The translations under genes and the position numbers were made by a program. A model generated the notes under the pieces. The model was not told where the DNA came from, ran no database searches, and worked only from the letters and a program-made list of their open reading frames with translations. Below, one piece after another: positions 35,102-44,991 of a stretch of 64,000 nt of DNA; position 1 is the first letter of the stretch, and every line of letters begins with the position of its first letter. Source of the stretch: Paracoccaceae bacterium (lineage in GTDB: Bacteria; Pseudomonadota; Alphaproteobacteria; Rhodobacterales; Rhodobacteraceae); contig JAGRDY010000029.1 of assembly GCA_020446815.1 (NCBI GenBank), positions 229,570 to 293,569 of the forward strand. The letters run 5' to 3'.

Positions 35102-35417
35102 TTTGCCCTGCTCCTGTTGCTTTTCGGACACGACTAGCACGAATAGCGAACATCGGAAAGAGTGTTTGCCATCCCGCCAAAGTCTGAGAAGCGCCGGGAT
35201 CACGGCAGGAATCGCCTCTGGGCGTGCTGAAAGCGACATTTTCCGCTTTGTCATAAAAGGTTTGTTTACATAGCGTTATCGGCATTCCGATCCATGCAAA
35301 CGGCGCATAGCGGCCCTGCAACGGCCGCGCTTGTCCAATTCGGTACGCCGATCTACATCGCGGCCATGAACGCAGCATTGCAACACTGAATTGTTGCAAC
35401 ACCCGAGGAGCATGACA
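35102..35417. other. 316-bp intergenic region before the DUF1127 gene
   Basis: I see no gene here. The region must contain the leftward ruvC promoter and the rightward promoter of the small DUF1127 gene. An AT-rich stretch around 35250-35275 is a plausible promoter. The short inverted element TTGCAACA/TGTTGCAA-like near 35377-35400 lies just before the ribosome-binding site. Confidence 0.3.
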
Positions 35418-35612
35418 ATGTCTGTCTATGAAACCAACCGCCCCGCCACTGTCGGCACATTCTCCGGCGTGTTCGGACTGATGGTCTCAACCTTCACTGC
35501 ATGGAATGACGCCCGCGCCACGCGCAAGGCGTTGACCAAGCTTTCCGACCGCGAACTGGATGATATCGGCCTTTGCCGCAGCGACATCGATTCGATCACC
35601 AAAAACATCTGA
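35418..35612 (+). CDS. DUF1127 small basic protein (YjiS-like)
   Basis: The 64-residue protein ends in the DUF1127 module: ARATRKALTKLSDRELDDIGLCRSDID. Arginine-rich small proteins of this family bind RNA or regulators and affect phosphate, sRNA or stress responses in other alphaproteobacteria. Two ATG codons occur at 35412 and 35418; the second has ideal spacing (7 bp) from GAGGAG. A strong hairpin terminator follows at 35652-35684, so the gene is monocistronic. Confidence 0.85.
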   Translation: MSVYETNRPATVGTFSGVFGLMVSTFTAWNDARATRKALTKLSDRELDDIGLCRSDIDSITKNI

Positions 35613-35651
35613 GCAACAAAATGTCTGGATGCCTCAGCGATGGATGTCGCT

Positions 35652-35684
35652 AAAGGCCGTGTCGGATTATCCGTCACGGCCTTT
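35652..35684. terminator. intrinsic terminator after DUF1127 gene
   Basis: AAAGGCCGTG (35652-35661) and CACGGCCTTT (35675-35684) form a perfect 10-bp stem with A/T ends. It could terminate both the DUF1127 gene and the convergent gene at 35732-36079. Confidence 0.75.
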
Positions 35685-35731
35685 GCATGCGAACAAGCCT
35701 GCCCCCGGATGCGGGGCTGTCCGTCGCCCGG

Positions 35732-36079
35732 CTACTTGAAAATCCAGCGGAACTGGTCGGCCAGCGCCAGTGTCAAGGGATCGGCCTGCAAGACATAGGC
35801 CCCGACCTGGTCGATCAACGGGCCCTCCCACAAAGCGGCGATACGTTCGTCGTACACCTCGGCACCGATCGTCGTATGAACCGCAGCCTTGATGCCGACG
35901 ACCGTCATCATGACCAAGACAACCGGGCCGAGCAGGCCACGCCGACGCCGCGGATGCTTTTGACTGTTGTAATATTTCAGCCCAAGCGTCCCGTCGGCTT
36001 CGAAACCGCCACCTTCCTGGTGAATCCGTTCGATGCGGCCGACGCGGTTGTAAAATTTCTCCAAATTGCGATCGACCAT
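35732..36079 (-). CDS. conserved hypothetical single-pass membrane protein
   Basis: The 115-residue protein begins MVDRNLEKFYNRVGRIERIH, a basic amphipathic segment. A single membrane helix (about 48-70, LLGPVVLVMMTVVGIKAAV) and a C-terminal periplasmic segment ending ADQFRWIF follow. It has no known domain. The sharp topology and normal codon use support a real gene. It is followed by the shared terminator at 35652-35684. The function is unknown. Confidence 0.65.
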   Translation of the reverse strand: MVDRNLEKFYNRVGRIERIHQEGGGFEADGTLGLKYYNSQKHPRRRRGLLGPVVLVMMTVVGIKAAVHTTIGAEVYDERIAALWEGPLIDQVGAYVLQADPLTLALADQFRWIFK

Positions 36080-36165
36080 GTCGATCTCCCGACTCTACAC
36101 GCCCCACAGATGTCAATGCTGAGGAAGAATTGTGGCATTTGTTGGGCACATGCTTCGGTCGGGCG

Positions 36166-37038
36166 CTATTGGCCCCGGACAAGAACCAATGTCGTCCATT
36201 CACCAATTTCGTCACGATATGAGAGTGCAAAGCCCTGCCCAAGATAGGTTGAAACGACCTCATCGGCCTGGGAGGTCAGGATTCCGGACAAGATAGCGTA
36301 ACCCCCTGCGGCGACATGCGCGCCCATATCCGGGGCCATATCCATCAACGGCCCCTTCAGGATATTGGCAAAAACCAGATCAAACGGACCTCTCCGAGCT
36401 ATTTCGGCATGGTCGAAACCCGCCGCCTCGACACACCGAACCCGATCCGAAAGCGCGTTCGCCTTGACGTTGACCTCCGCCACCTCCACGGCGACCGGAT
36501 CAATATCCGAGGCGATGACAGGGTTTGGCCAGATCGCGGCGGCTGCCATGGCCAGAACCGCCGTTCCGCAGCCGATGTCCGCCACGTTCCGGCCGCAAAA
36601 GCCGGCCCTGTCCAACCTGTCCAACGCCAGCAGACATCCCAGCGTGGTGGCATGATGGCCGGTGCCAAATGCCATCGCCGCCTCGATCAGCAGCGCCACG
36701 CTGCCGTCGGGAATACTGTCGGCGTCATGACTGCCGTAGACAAAGAAACGCCCCGCCTCGACCGGCCTCAATTCGCGCTTCACATGGGCGACCCAATCCG
36801 TTTGCGGCACTTCGGAAACGACAAACGGGCGGGCACCATGGCTCGCAGCCATCAGCCGCAACCCGGTATCGTCTGGTTCCGCTTCGAAATAGACCCCCAC
36901 TTCATAGCGCCCCGAGCCGTCCTCGATTTCAAAGACACCAATGCCCGTGGGCTCGGGCTCAAACGCCTCCATCGCTTGGGCCAATGCTTCGGCGGGTTCC
37001 TTGGCTGGCAATGTCGTCAAGGCAGAATAGGTAGGCAT
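36166..37038 (-). CDS. prmA: ribosomal protein L11 methyltransferase
   Basis: The 290-residue SAM-dependent enzyme trimethylates lysines of ribosomal protein L11. The methyltransferase domain (about 120-290) shows AMAFGTGHHATTLGCL, the SAM loop VADIGCGTAVLAMAA, ASDIDPVAVEVAEVNVKAN and DLVFANILKGPLMDMAP, all PrmA features. The start at 37038 (MPTYSALTTL) with GGAAAT upstream is preferred to 37065. It is followed by a gap of about 87 bp and the hypothetical membrane gene. Confidence 0.93.
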   Translation of the reverse strand: MPTYSALTTLPAKEPAEALAQAMEAFEPEPTGIGVFEIEDGSGRYEVGVYFEAEPDDTGLRLMAASHGARPFVVSEVPQTDWVAHVKRELRPVEAGRFFVYGSHDADSIPDGSVALLIEAAMAFGTGHHATTLGCLLALDRLDRAGFCGRNVADIGCGTAVLAMAAAAIWPNPVIASDIDPVAVEVAEVNVKANALSDRVRCVEAAGFDHAEIARRGPFDLVFANILKGPLMDMAPDMGAHVAAGGYAILSGILTSQADEVVSTYLGQGFALSYRDEIGEWTTLVLVRGQ

Positions 37039-37082
37039 CGGCGGATTTCCATTTTCGCAAGGCAAGACAGGTTCGGGCGGCC

Positions 37083-38324
37083 CTATTCTGCGGCAACGGG
37101 CAGGCGCTTGGCAAAGATCGTTTCATGCCCGGCGTCAGGATGGCGCGGAACCAGCAGGGCCATCATCAGCGACAGCATGCTCATCGTGGCGGCAACGCCG
37201 AACACGGCGGCGGGCGACAAAACCCACAAATACCCCAGCCCGGCAGGCAGAAAGACCGCCGCTATGTGATTGATGGTGAATGATACGGCAGCGGTAGGCG
37301 CGATGTCTTCGGCGCTGGCGATTTTCTGAAAATAGGTTTTCAGCGCGAATGCCAGCGCAAAGAACAGATGATCCAACACATAGAGCGCGGCCGCGACCGC
37401 AACCCCCCAGCCAAAGAAATAGACCCCGCCATAAGCAAGAAAGATGCCGGTCAGCCCGAAATACTCGAAAATCAGCGCATTGCGTTCGCCGAACCACCCG
37501 ACGGCCCGCCCCATGAGCGGTGCTGCAAGCATGTTCGCCAGATAATTGATCAGAAACAAGGCCGTCACTTCATGCACTTCGAAACCAAATCTCTCGACCA
37601 TCATGAAGGCGGCAAAGACCACGAATATCTGACGCCGGGCCCCGGACATGAACTGAAGCCCGTAATAAAGCCAATACCGGCGGCGCAGCACGAATTTCTT
37701 CGATTGCGGCTCGGAGGTTTCGAACTGGGGATAGGCGAGCGCGACAAATAGCGCCATGGCAACGGTCAGGCCGCCCGAAACCGCATAGACCGTCTCATAG
37801 CTCAGATCGAACGTCTTCCATGTCAGCATGATCGCCGCATAGGCAACCAGCGATGCACCCGATCCGATGGACACGATCCAGCCAAGCGTTTGCGGGGCGC
37901 GTTTCCTGTCGATCCACTGAAGTTGAAGCGACTGGTTGACGGTTTCAAAATAGTGGAACCCGATCGACGACAAGAGCGTGATCGCCAGGATGCCGCCGAG
38001 ACTGGGAAACAGCGCCGTCACCGCCGTCGATGCCCCCAAAAGCGCCAGCGCCAGCACCGCCAGAACCTGTTCGCGCATCACCCACAGAAGCACGATCACC
38101 CCGATCGCCAGGAATCCGGGAATTTCGCGCACCGTATGCAGCCAGCCGATTTCGACGCCGGTGAACCCCGCCGCCTCCTTGACGAAGTTGTTCAGAAGCG
38201 CCGACCAGGTGGAAAAGGCGATCGGCATGGCCGCCGCCATCAGGAACAGCACGAAGGCCGGCTGTCGCCAGCGCGGCAAATTCCTTGCCTGTTCAATGGT
38301 AACGAAACTGGGCCGCAATCTCAT
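37083..38324 (-). CDS. major facilitator superfamily transporter
   Basis: The 413-residue protein has about 12 membrane helices in two bundles, separated by a basic cytoplasmic loop (about 205-225, FETSEPQSKKFVLRRRYW). The N-terminal half has FYLM-rich helices with VREIPGFLAIGVIVLLW. No substrate-defining motif is visible. It lies between priA and prmA on the same strand with gaps of about 66 and 44 bp. The role is unknown. Confidence 0.85.
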   Translation of the reverse strand: MRLRPSFVTIEQARNLPRWRQPAFVLFLMAAAMPIAFSTWSALLNNFVKEAAGFTGVEIGWLHTVREIPGFLAIGVIVLLWVMREQVLAVLALALLGASTAVTALFPSLGGILAITLLSSIGFHYFETVNQSLQLQWIDRKRAPQTLGWIVSIGSGASLVAYAAIMLTWKTFDLSYETVYAVSGGLTVAMALFVALAYPQFETSEPQSKKFVLRRRYWLYYGLQFMSGARRQIFVVFAAFMMVERFGFEVHEVTALFLINYLANMLAAPLMGRAVGWFGERNALIFEYFGLTGIFLAYGGVYFFGWGVAVAAALYVLDHLFFALAFALKTYFQKIASAEDIAPTAAVSFTINHIAAVFLPAGLGYLWVLSPAAVFGVAATMSMLSLMMALLVPRHPDAGHETIFAKRLPVAAE

Positions 38325-38390
38325 TCGTTTCGCTTACGCCGCTTTTGACCGTTTGACGAGACCATTTCACCGGCGCGGCGCGGTGGCGGA

Positions 38391-40598
38391 TCAAAAAAAG
38401 CTCTGCGGGTCGATATCGACCGACAGACGCAGGTTGCGCGGCACCTTGAGTTGCCCGATCCATTCGGCAAGCGCGCTCTGCAAGGGCGCCGCTTTGGCCG
38501 CTTTGACCAGCAGCCGCACCCGGTGGCGCCCGCGCACCCGGGCGACGGGCGCCGCGGCGGGGCCGAACACCTGCGCCCCCACACGCCGCAAGGGCGCGTC
38601 ACGGCGCGCCAGTTCGGCGCCGAAATCAAAGACCTGCGCCACATCCGGCGATGACAGCACGATCCCCGCCAAGCGGCCGTAAGGCGGCACGCCTGCCACC
38701 CGCCGTTCTTCGGCCTCGGCGCGCCAGAATGCCTCTTCATCACCCGACAGGATGGCCCGGATCACCCCATGTTCGGGCTGATAGGTCTGCAATAGGGCCT
38801 CGCCGGGTTTGCCCGCCCGACCGGCGCGGCCCGATACCTGGCGGATCAACTGAAAGGTGCGTTCCGCGGCACGCAGATCCGAGCCTTGCAGGCCGAGGTC
38901 GGCGTCGATCACCCCCACCAGCGTCAGCAAGGGAAAGTTGTGCCCCTTCGCGACGAGCTGGGTACCGATGACGATATCCGCCCCTCCTGCCGCGATGTCG
39001 CGAATTTTTTCCTTGAGCGCCCGCGCCGAGGCGAACAGGTCTGACGACAGCACCGCCACCCCTGCGTCGGGAAACCGCGCTGCCACCTCTTCGGCCAACC
39101 GCTCCACCCCCGGGCCGACCGGTGCGAGCCGGCCCTTGGCCTCACAGGCCGGGCAGGTCTCGGGCATCGGTTTCGTATCGCCGCATTGATGGCAGACCAG
39201 GCGTTTCAGAAACCGGTGTTCGACCATCCGCGCGTCGCAATGGTCGCAGCCGATCTGGTGGCCGCAGGCCCTGCAAATCGTCACCGGCGCATAACCGCGG
39301 CGATTGAGAAACAGCAAGGCCTGTTCGCCCTCGGCAATCCTCCGGGCGATGCCTGCGGCCAATGTCCGGCCGATCCAGCGGTTAGGTTGCAGATTTTCCC
39401 CGCGCATGTCCACGGCCCGCATCACCGGCAGCTCGGCCGTGCCGAAGCGTGAGGTCAGATCAATGCGTGCGTATTTGCCCGACTCGGCATTGGCCCATGT
39501 TTCCAGGCAAGGCGTTGCCGAAGCCAGCACCACCTGCGCGCTACAGATCGACGCGCGCAGCACCGCCATATCGCGGGCGTTGTAAATCACACCGTCTTCC
39601 TGCTTGTAGGCGGTGTCGTGTTCCTCATCGACGACGATCAGCCCCAGGTCGCGAAACGGCAGGAACAATGCCGAACGCGCGCCGACGACCAGCCCGACAT
39701 TGCCTTCGCCGGCCATGCGCCACAGCCTGCGGCGTTCGGTATGGGTGACACCCGAATGCCATTCGCCGGGATGGCCGCCAAAACGTTCTTCGACCCGCGC
39801 CAGAAATTCGGCCGTCAGGGCAATTTCGGGCAGAAGCACAAGCGCCTGCCGCCCCCCCGCCAGACAGGCCGCCACCGCCTCAAGATAAACCTCGGTCTTG
39901 CCCGATCCGGTAACACCCTTCAGCAGCGTCGTGCCGTAGCTGCCCGAGACCAGCGCCGCCCGCAATTGCGCCGCCGCCGCCGCCTGATCCGACGCCAGCG
40001 ATTTGCCCGGCAGATCCGGGTCGAGGCGGGGGTAGGGCAGGTCGCGTGGCGCATCCTCTTCGCACAGCGCCCCAAGCCTGGCCAGCCCCTTGACGACACT
40101 GGCCGTCACCCCCGCCAGCGCCGCCAACTCGCTTTGGGTAAAGGCAGCGTCGCCATATTCATCGACAATATCCAGAACCCTTGCGCGCGCATCGGTGATC
40201 CGGCCCGGATCGGCCCGGCCCCTGCGGAACACCCGCCGCGGTCCTGGCCGATCACCCAAACCGGGCGCGCGCGTGGCAAGGCGCAGCATCGCAGGCATCG
40301 GAGTCAGCGTATAGTCGGCAACCCGGGTCAGGAAGGCGCGCATGTCGTCGCGCATGGGCGCTACATCGAGAACCCGGTTGACGGCCCGCACCCTGCAGGG
40401 GTCATAGCCTCCCTCGCCCGGCCCCCAGACCACGCCCAGTACCCGGCGCGGCCCTAGCGGCACCTCAACAAACGCGCCGCACAGGCAGCCGCCTTCGGGG
40501 GCGCGGTAATCCAGACAGCGGCCGAGAGGTTCGGTCGTCAGTACCGAAACCAGCGCACCTTCATCGAAAAACTCAAACCCGGTCACGGCAATCCCCAT
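38391..40598 (-). CDS. priA: primosomal replication-restart helicase PriA
   Basis: The 735-residue helicase restarts stalled forks. Visible motifs are Walker [14 protein letters not shown], the DEEH box [15 protein letters not shown] and the zinc cluster ([13 protein letters not shown], then [17 protein letters not shown]). Helicase motif VI lies in [18 protein letters not shown]. The start at 40598 ([11 protein letters not shown]) is chosen because the extra 23 residues of the frame from 40667 would overlap the promoter of the divergent transaldolase. The N-terminal 3'-end-binding domain occupies about the first 100 residues. Confidence 0.95.
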   Translation of the reverse strand: MGIAVTGFEFFDEGALVSVLTTEPLGRCLDYRAPEGGCLCGAFVEVPLGPRRVLGVVWGPGEGGYDPCRVRAVNRVLDVAPMRDDMRAFLTRVADYTLTPMPAMLRLATRAPGLGDRPGPRRVFRRGRADPGRITDARARVLDIVDEYGDAAFTQSELAALAGVTASVVKGLARLGALCEEDAPRDLPYPRLDPDLPGKSLASDQAAAAAQLRAALVSGSYGTTLLKGVTGSGKTEVYLEAVAACLAGGRQALVLLPEIALTAEFLARVEERFGGHPGEWHSGVTHTERRRLWRMAGEGNVGLVVGARSALFLPFRDLGLIVVDEEHDTAYKQEDGVIYNARDMAVLRASICSAQVVLASATPCLETWANAESGKYARIDLTSRFGTAELPVMRAVDMRGENLQPNRWIGRTLAAGIARRIAEGEQALLFLNRRGYAPVTICRACGHQIGCDHCDARMVEHRFLKRLVCHQCGDTKPMPETCPACEAKGRLAPVGPGVERLAEEVAARFPDAGVAVLSSDLFASARALKEKIRDIAAGGADIVIGTQLVAKGHNFPLLTLVGVIDADLGLQGSDLRAAERTFQLIRQVSGRAGRAGKPGEALLQTYQPEHGVIRAILSGDEEAFWRAEAEERRVAGVPPYGRLAGIVLSSPDVAQVFDFGAELARRDAPLRRVGAQVFGPAAAPVARVRGRHRVRLLVKAAKAAPLQSALAEWIGQLKVPRNLRLSVDIDPQSFF

Positions 40599-40672
40599 TT
40601 GCGGGTTCCGGCGAGCAGGGTGTTGCGCTATCAACGCGGCCAGATGCAGCCGCCAACCCAAGGACACAACCG

Positions 40673-41323
40673 ATGAAATTCTTTGTCGATACCGCCGATA
40701 CCGCCGCCATAAAGGAGCTCAATGACCTCGGCATGGTAGACGGAGTTACCACCAACCCGTCACTGATCCTCAAATCCGGGCGCGACATCATCGACGTCAC
40801 CAAGGAGATTTGCGCCATGGTTTCCGGCCCCGTTTCCGCCGAAGTTGTGGCCACCGAGGCCAAGGCAATGATCGCCGAAGGGTTGAAGCTTGCCAAGATC
40901 GCCCCGAACATCGCGATCAAGGTGCCGCTGACATGGGATGGGCTGACCGCCTGCAAGGCTTTCGCATCCGAAGGCCACAAGGTCAACGTGACACTGTGCT
41001 TTTCACCCGCGCAGGCGATTTTGGCCGCAAAGGCTGGGGCGACCTTCATTTCACCCTTCATCGGACGGCTGGACGATATCCACCTCGACGGGCTGGAGGT
41101 AATCGAAGACATCCGGCTTATCTACGACAACTACGATTTCCGCACCGAAATTTTGGCGGCTTCGATCCGTTCTGTCGGCCATGTCATCGACTGTGCGCGT
41201 ATCGGCGCCGATGTTGTCACCGCGCCCCCTTCGGTGATCAAGGCGATGGCCAATCATGTGCTGACCGACAAGGGGCTCGATCAATTCTTGAAGGACTGGG
41301 CGAAAACCGGGCAGAAAATTTGA
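40673..41323 (+). CDS. small transaldolase (fructose-6-phosphate aldolase type)
   Basis: The 216-residue TIM-barrel enzyme belongs to the short transaldolase subfamily (TalC/Fsa). The N-terminus [17 protein letters not shown] is diagnostic. GVTTNPSLI at about 24-32 and the Schiff-base lysine Lys83 in [12 protein letters not shown] are present. Such proteins act as transaldolases in the non-oxidative pentose phosphate pathway. The ATG at 40673 has AAGGA upstream; it is divergent from priA with a 74-bp gap. Confidence 0.93.
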   Translation: MKFFVDTADTAAIKELNDLGMVDGVTTNPSLILKSGRDIIDVTKEICAMVSGPVSAEVVATEAKAMIAEGLKLAKIAPNIAIKVPLTWDGLTACKAFASEGHKVNVTLCFSPAQAILAAKAGATFISPFIGRLDDIHLDGLEVIEDIRLIYDNYDFRTEILAASIRSVGHVIDCARIGADVVTAPPSVIKAMANHVLTDKGLDQFLKDWAKTGQKI

Positions 41324-41464
41324 CAGCCCGCTGCGGGTTTGCACGGAAAGCACAAGTATCACAATTCAGGCAATTCCCGTTTGAATTCTGATTCCATCAA
41401 AGGCCCAAACGCATTAGGAACGTGTATAGTTGCCAAAACGAAGCAGTAGAACGTAAGGGCAAAC

Positions 41465-42172
41465 ATGGCAGAAACAGCAGCAATTGCAGGTGAGTTGCGC
41501 GACCGGCTTCTGGCTGCACCGGAAGTCATTCTGGAAGATCGTGATCTGATGCGGGCGCTGATCTCGGCCAATGAACGCACGATGGGGGCCAATATCGTCG
41601 ATCTGCGCGGCATCGCGATGGAACGGCTGGAGGCACGGCTCGACCGGCTGGAAGACACCCACAGATCCGTCATTGCGGCCGCCTATGAGAATCTCGCGGG
41701 GACAAATCAGGTGCACCGCGCCATTCTGCGGATGCTCGACCCCGTCGAATTTGTCGATTTCCTGAGCGACCTGGGCGGTGAAGTGGCCCAGATTCTTCAG
41801 GTCGACAGCGCCCGGCTGGTTCTGGAGTCGCTGCAATCCGACGATGATCCCGTGCTGGACCGCCTGGACGACGTACTGTGTGTGGTCAAACCCGGTTTCG
41901 TTGAAAACTACATGCTCGGCGGGCGTTCGGCACCGGCGCGCCCCGTCGTCCTGCGCCAGACGCAGGCCGATGCGGAAACCATCTATGGCAATTCGGACGC
42001 CTGGGTGCGGTCCGAAGCCGTCCTGCGGCTCGATCTGGGTCCGGGGCGTTTGCCGGGGATGCTGGCCCTTGGCGCCGAAGACCCGCACCAGTTCCGCGCC
42101 AATCAGGGAACTGATCTGCTGACATTTTTTGCAGGCGTCTTCGAACGCGCGATGCGGCGCTGGCTGGCCTGA
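41465..42172 (+). CDS. DUF484 family protein
   Basis: The 235-residue protein has the DUF484 layout. A helical region (about 15-80, PEVILEDRDLMRALISANERTM then ERLEARLDRLEDTHRSVI) is followed by a GAF-like domain (about 85-230, ending FFAGVFERAMRRWL). The gene sits directly upstream of xerC, the usual arrangement for this family, 11 bp before the xerC start. The function is not established; a sensory role via the GAF-like fold is a guess. Confidence 0.88.
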   Translation: MAETAAIAGELRDRLLAAPEVILEDRDLMRALISANERTMGANIVDLRGIAMERLEARLDRLEDTHRSVIAAAYENLAGTNQVHRAILRMLDPVEFVDFLSDLGGEVAQILQVDSARLVLESLQSDDDPVLDRLDDVLCVVKPGFVENYMLGGRSAPARPVVLRQTQADAETIYGNSDAWVRSEAVLRLDLGPGRLPGMLALGAEDPHQFRANQGTDLLTFFAGVFERAMRRWLA

Positions 42173-42182
42173 GGGGCGGCCG

Positions 42183-43112
42183 GTGAACATTGCATTTTCA
42201 CCGGCCTTGCGCGATGCGCTGACGAAATGGCTTGACCATCTCGTCGCGCTGGATGGCGCGTCGGCCCACACGATCAAAGCTTACCGTGCCGATACAACCG
42301 CCTTTCTGACCTTTCTCGGCCAGCATCTGGGCGGGTCGACCGGCATCGGCCAGATCACCGGAGTGACGCAAAGCGACATGCGTGCCTTCATGGCCCATGA
42401 ACGCGGGCGCGGCACCGGGGCGCGGTCTCTGGCGCGCACCCTTTCTGCGGTCAAGGGTTTCGCACGCTGGCTCGCCGAACGCGAGGGCTTTGAGCCGACC
42501 GCCATCCTTGCCGCGCGCAGCCCCAAATTCAGGCGCAAACTGCCACGCCCGCTGTCGGAAGAAGCCGCGCGGAATTTGATCCGCAACGTGGGCGATTTTG
42601 CCCGTGAAGATTGGGTGGCCGCGCGCGATATGGCGGTGGTCACCCTGCTTTACGGTTGCGGATTGCGGATATCCGAAGCGCTTGGCCTGACAGGTGCATC
42701 CAGCCCACTGCCCGAGGTTCTGCGGATCAAGGGCAAGGGTGACAAGGAACGGCTGGTCCCGGTTCTGCCCGCCGCGCGGAACGCCGTTGCTGACTATGTG
42801 GCGCTCTGTCCCTTTTCGGTCGAGGATGAACCGGCGGCAGCACTGTTTCGCGGTGTGCGTGGCGGGCCGCTCAACCCGCGCCTGATCTCCCGTGCGATGG
42901 AACTGACCCGCACGGGTTTGGGGCTGCCCGCCACGGCCACGCCACATGCGATGCGCCACAGCTTTGCTACCCATCTTCTGGCGGCAGGCGGCGATCTGCG
43001 GTCGATTCAGGAATTGCTGGGCCATGCGTCGCTTTCCACGACCCAGGGCTACACCGCCGTCGATACCGTCCGGCTGATGGAAATCTACGACAGGGCGCAT
43101 CCGCGCGCCTGA
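42183..43112 (+). CDS. xerC: tyrosine site-specific recombinase XerC
   Basis: The 309-residue recombinase resolves chromosome dimers at dif together with XerD. The SAM-like core-binding domain (about 10-95) precedes the catalytic domain with Arg in GCGLRISEALGL, Lys in IKGKGDKERLVPV, His-x-x-Arg in HAMRHSFATHLL, and the final His and Tyr in LGHASLSTTQGYTAV. It starts with GTG at 42183; a frame extending to 42129 overlaps DUF484. All catalytic residues are intact. No nearby integrase target or element ends indicate a mobile origin. Confidence 0.93.
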   Translation: MNIAFSPALRDALTKWLDHLVALDGASAHTIKAYRADTTAFLTFLGQHLGGSTGIGQITGVTQSDMRAFMAHERGRGTGARSLARTLSAVKGFARWLAEREGFEPTAILAARSPKFRRKLPRPLSEEAARNLIRNVGDFAREDWVAARDMAVVTLLYGCGLRISEALGLTGASSPLPEVLRIKGKGDKERLVPVLPAARNAVADYVALCPFSVEDEPAAALFRGVRGGPLNPRLISRAMELTRTGLGLPATATPHAMRHSFATHLLAAGGDLRSIQELLGHASLSTTQGYTAVDTVRLMEIYDRAHPRA

Positions 43113-43149
43113 CGGATTCATGGGGCCGGCACTGGCCCGAAAGGAAGAT

Positions 43150-43842
43150 ATGACCCCTGCGATCAAAGCCTTGTTGGTTCATCTGTTGACCGGCACGGGA
43201 GCCGTCCTGGCGATGCTGGCCATGCTGGCGGCCGTCGAGGAAAAATGGAGCCTGATGTTCCTTTGGCTGGTGGTCGCCCTTTTTGTGGACGGGGTCGACG
43301 GGCCGCTTGCCCGGCACTACCATGTCAAGACCAACTGGCCGACCTATGATGGGGTCCTGCTCGACCTCATCATCGACTACCTGACCTATGTCTTCATCCC
43401 CGCCTTTGCTCTTTTCCAGTCCGGCCTTCTGCCCGGATGGACAGGCTGGCTGGCAATTATCGTTATCACCTACGCCAGTGTAATCTATTTCGTCGACACA
43501 CGGATGAAGACCAACGACAACTCTTTCGCCGGGTTTCCGGCCTGTTGGAACATGGTGGTGTTGGTCTTGTTCGCCCTGGAGCCGAATTTCTACCTGATGC
43601 TGGTTGTCATCATCGCCCTGGCGATAACGATGTTCACCAACCTCAAGTTCATTCATCCCGTACGCACCGAACGCTGGCGCTGGATCTCGCTGCCCGTCGC
43701 GGTTGCCTGGGTAGCCTTTGCCGGTCGCGCCGCCTGGGTGGATTTTGCCCCCGGCGATCTCGCGCATTGGGGGCTGGCGATCACCTCGATCTATTTGCTG
43801 GGCGCGGGCATCGCGCAGGAACTGTTTCCCAGACGGGACTGA
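43150..43842 (+). CDS. pcs: phosphatidylcholine synthase
   Basis: The 230-residue CDP-alcohol phosphatidyltransferase condenses CDP-diacylglycerol directly with choline in the inner membrane. The signature is in DGVDGPLARHYHVKT, then DGVLLDLIIDYLTYVFIP (about 47-85). This fits the motif DG-x2-AR ... G-x3-D-x3-D and the YLTYVFIP extension seen in Pcs. About eight hydrophobic segments follow. The ATG at 43150 follows AAGGAAG. It implies that the organism uses choline, a quaternary amine, for its lipids. Confidence 0.88.
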   Translation: MTPAIKALLVHLLTGTGAVLAMLAMLAAVEEKWSLMFLWLVVALFVDGVDGPLARHYHVKTNWPTYDGVLLDLIIDYLTYVFIPAFALFQSGLLPGWTGWLAIIVITYASVIYFVDTRMKTNDNSFAGFPACWNMVVLVLFALEPNFYLMLVVIIALAITMFTNLKFIHPVRTERWRWISLPVAVAWVAFAGRAAWVDFAPGDLAHWGLAITSIYLLGAGIAQELFPRRD

Positions 43843-43845
43843 CGC

Positions 43846-44682
43846 TCATAGCCGCGTCAGGATGACCCCGCACGCGATCATGGCAACCGACACTGCCTTG
43901 GCCTTTGTCATCCTTTCGCCGAAGGCAACCCAGCCGATGGCCACCGCAAACAGGATCGAGGTTTCGCGCAGCGCCGCCACCAGGGCGATGGGCGCCTGGG
44001 TCATCGCCCAGACCGCCACGGCGTAGGATGCATATGACGCCGCCGCCGCGAAACCGCCCAGCACCCAGACACGCCCGCTTCCCGGCAGGGCCATCCTTCC
44101 CCGCAGTGCCAGCATGGCCGCTGCAAAGATCACCCCGTCAATAACGAACAGCCAGCCGACATATTGCGTCGCGCTTGCAGCCAACCGCGCGCCCAACCCG
44201 TCGACCAGTGTATAGCCCGCCGTGGTGCAGGCCGATCCGAAGGCAAAGGGCAGCAACTTGCCGCTCTCGCCACTGGTCCAGACCCCGCGCGCCAGCAGCA
44301 AGATACCAATGCCCAGCACCAGAATGCCCAGAGTCTCGATCGTCGTGACCAACTCCCCCAGCCACAAACCGCCCGCAACCAGCGTGATCATCGGGGCGGT
44401 CCCGCGCGCCAACGGATAGACGCGGGAAAGATCGCCATGTTCATAGGCGAATGTCAAAAATAGCTTGTAGACGGAATGGATCAACCCCGAAGCGGCCAGC
44501 CAGGGCAAGACCTTGGCCTCTGGCAGGGATTGCGTGGCCACCACCATCAGGCCGATCACCCCCTGCACCGCCGACAGCACCATCATCATGGCAATACGGT
44601 CGGCTCCGGCCTTGATCAGTGCGTTCCAGCTGGCGTGAAGCAGGGCGGCGGCAAGCACCGACAAAAAAACAAACAGACTCAT
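43846..44682 (-). CDS. EamA-family (drug/metabolite) transporter
   Basis: The 278-residue protein has about ten short membrane helices in two EamA repeats. The first contains LLHASWNALIKAGADRIAMM, and the second includes ALVAALRETSILFAVAIGWVAFGE, a typical repeat end. The start at 44682 is used; a 17-residue extension to 44733 has no support. EamA proteins export amino acids or other metabolites. The gene is convergent with pcs, with a 3-bp gap. The substrate is unknown. Confidence 0.86.
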   Translation of the reverse strand: MSLFVFLSVLAAALLHASWNALIKAGADRIAMMMVLSAVQGVIGLMVVATQSLPEAKVLPWLAASGLIHSVYKLFLTFAYEHGDLSRVYPLARGTAPMITLVAGGLWLGELVTTIETLGILVLGIGILLLARGVWTSGESGKLLPFAFGSACTTAGYTLVDGLGARLAASATQYVGWLFVIDGVIFAAAMLALRGRMALPGSGRVWVLGGFAAAASYASYAVAVWAMTQAPIALVAALRETSILFAVAIGWVAFGERMTKAKAVSVAMIACGVILTRL

Positions 44683-44991
44683 GCAAACCTCATTGCCCTC
44701 GTGACCAATAGCGGGGGGGCCTGGAAAGGACAAACAAATGGGAAATGGGAAGGGCCATGATCATCCGCAAAGCCGGCACGCGGATCGGCGCCAGAAACCT
44801 GAACGTCGAAAAAGCCAAGGGCAGGCTCCAAATGTCCCGTTTCACTCGTGAAGTTCCATCTTAACAAGTTGTAGCGGCCGCGTTCAGAGGGTACGTTGGA
44901 ATTATTGTTGCCGATGCGAAATAGCTGATATTCCGAATGAACCATCAAGCAGTGCATGCGTTCAAATCCGCCGCCAAAAGAGGAAGCTCAG
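44683..44991. other. 309-bp intergenic region with a possible 35-codon ORF
   Basis: A short plus-strand frame, 44757-44864, encodes MIIRKAGTRIGARNLNVEKA..., a basic peptide preceded by GGGAAGGG. It resembles no protein I know. The rest is AT-rich and probably holds promoters for the EamA gene (left) and the receiver-domain gene (right). Confidence 0.25.

Noticed and set aside
42183-43112. Tyrosine recombinase as a sign of an integrated element
   Set aside because: The protein has XerC features and sits after DUF484 as in the standard chromosomal order; no attachment repeats or phage genes flank it.
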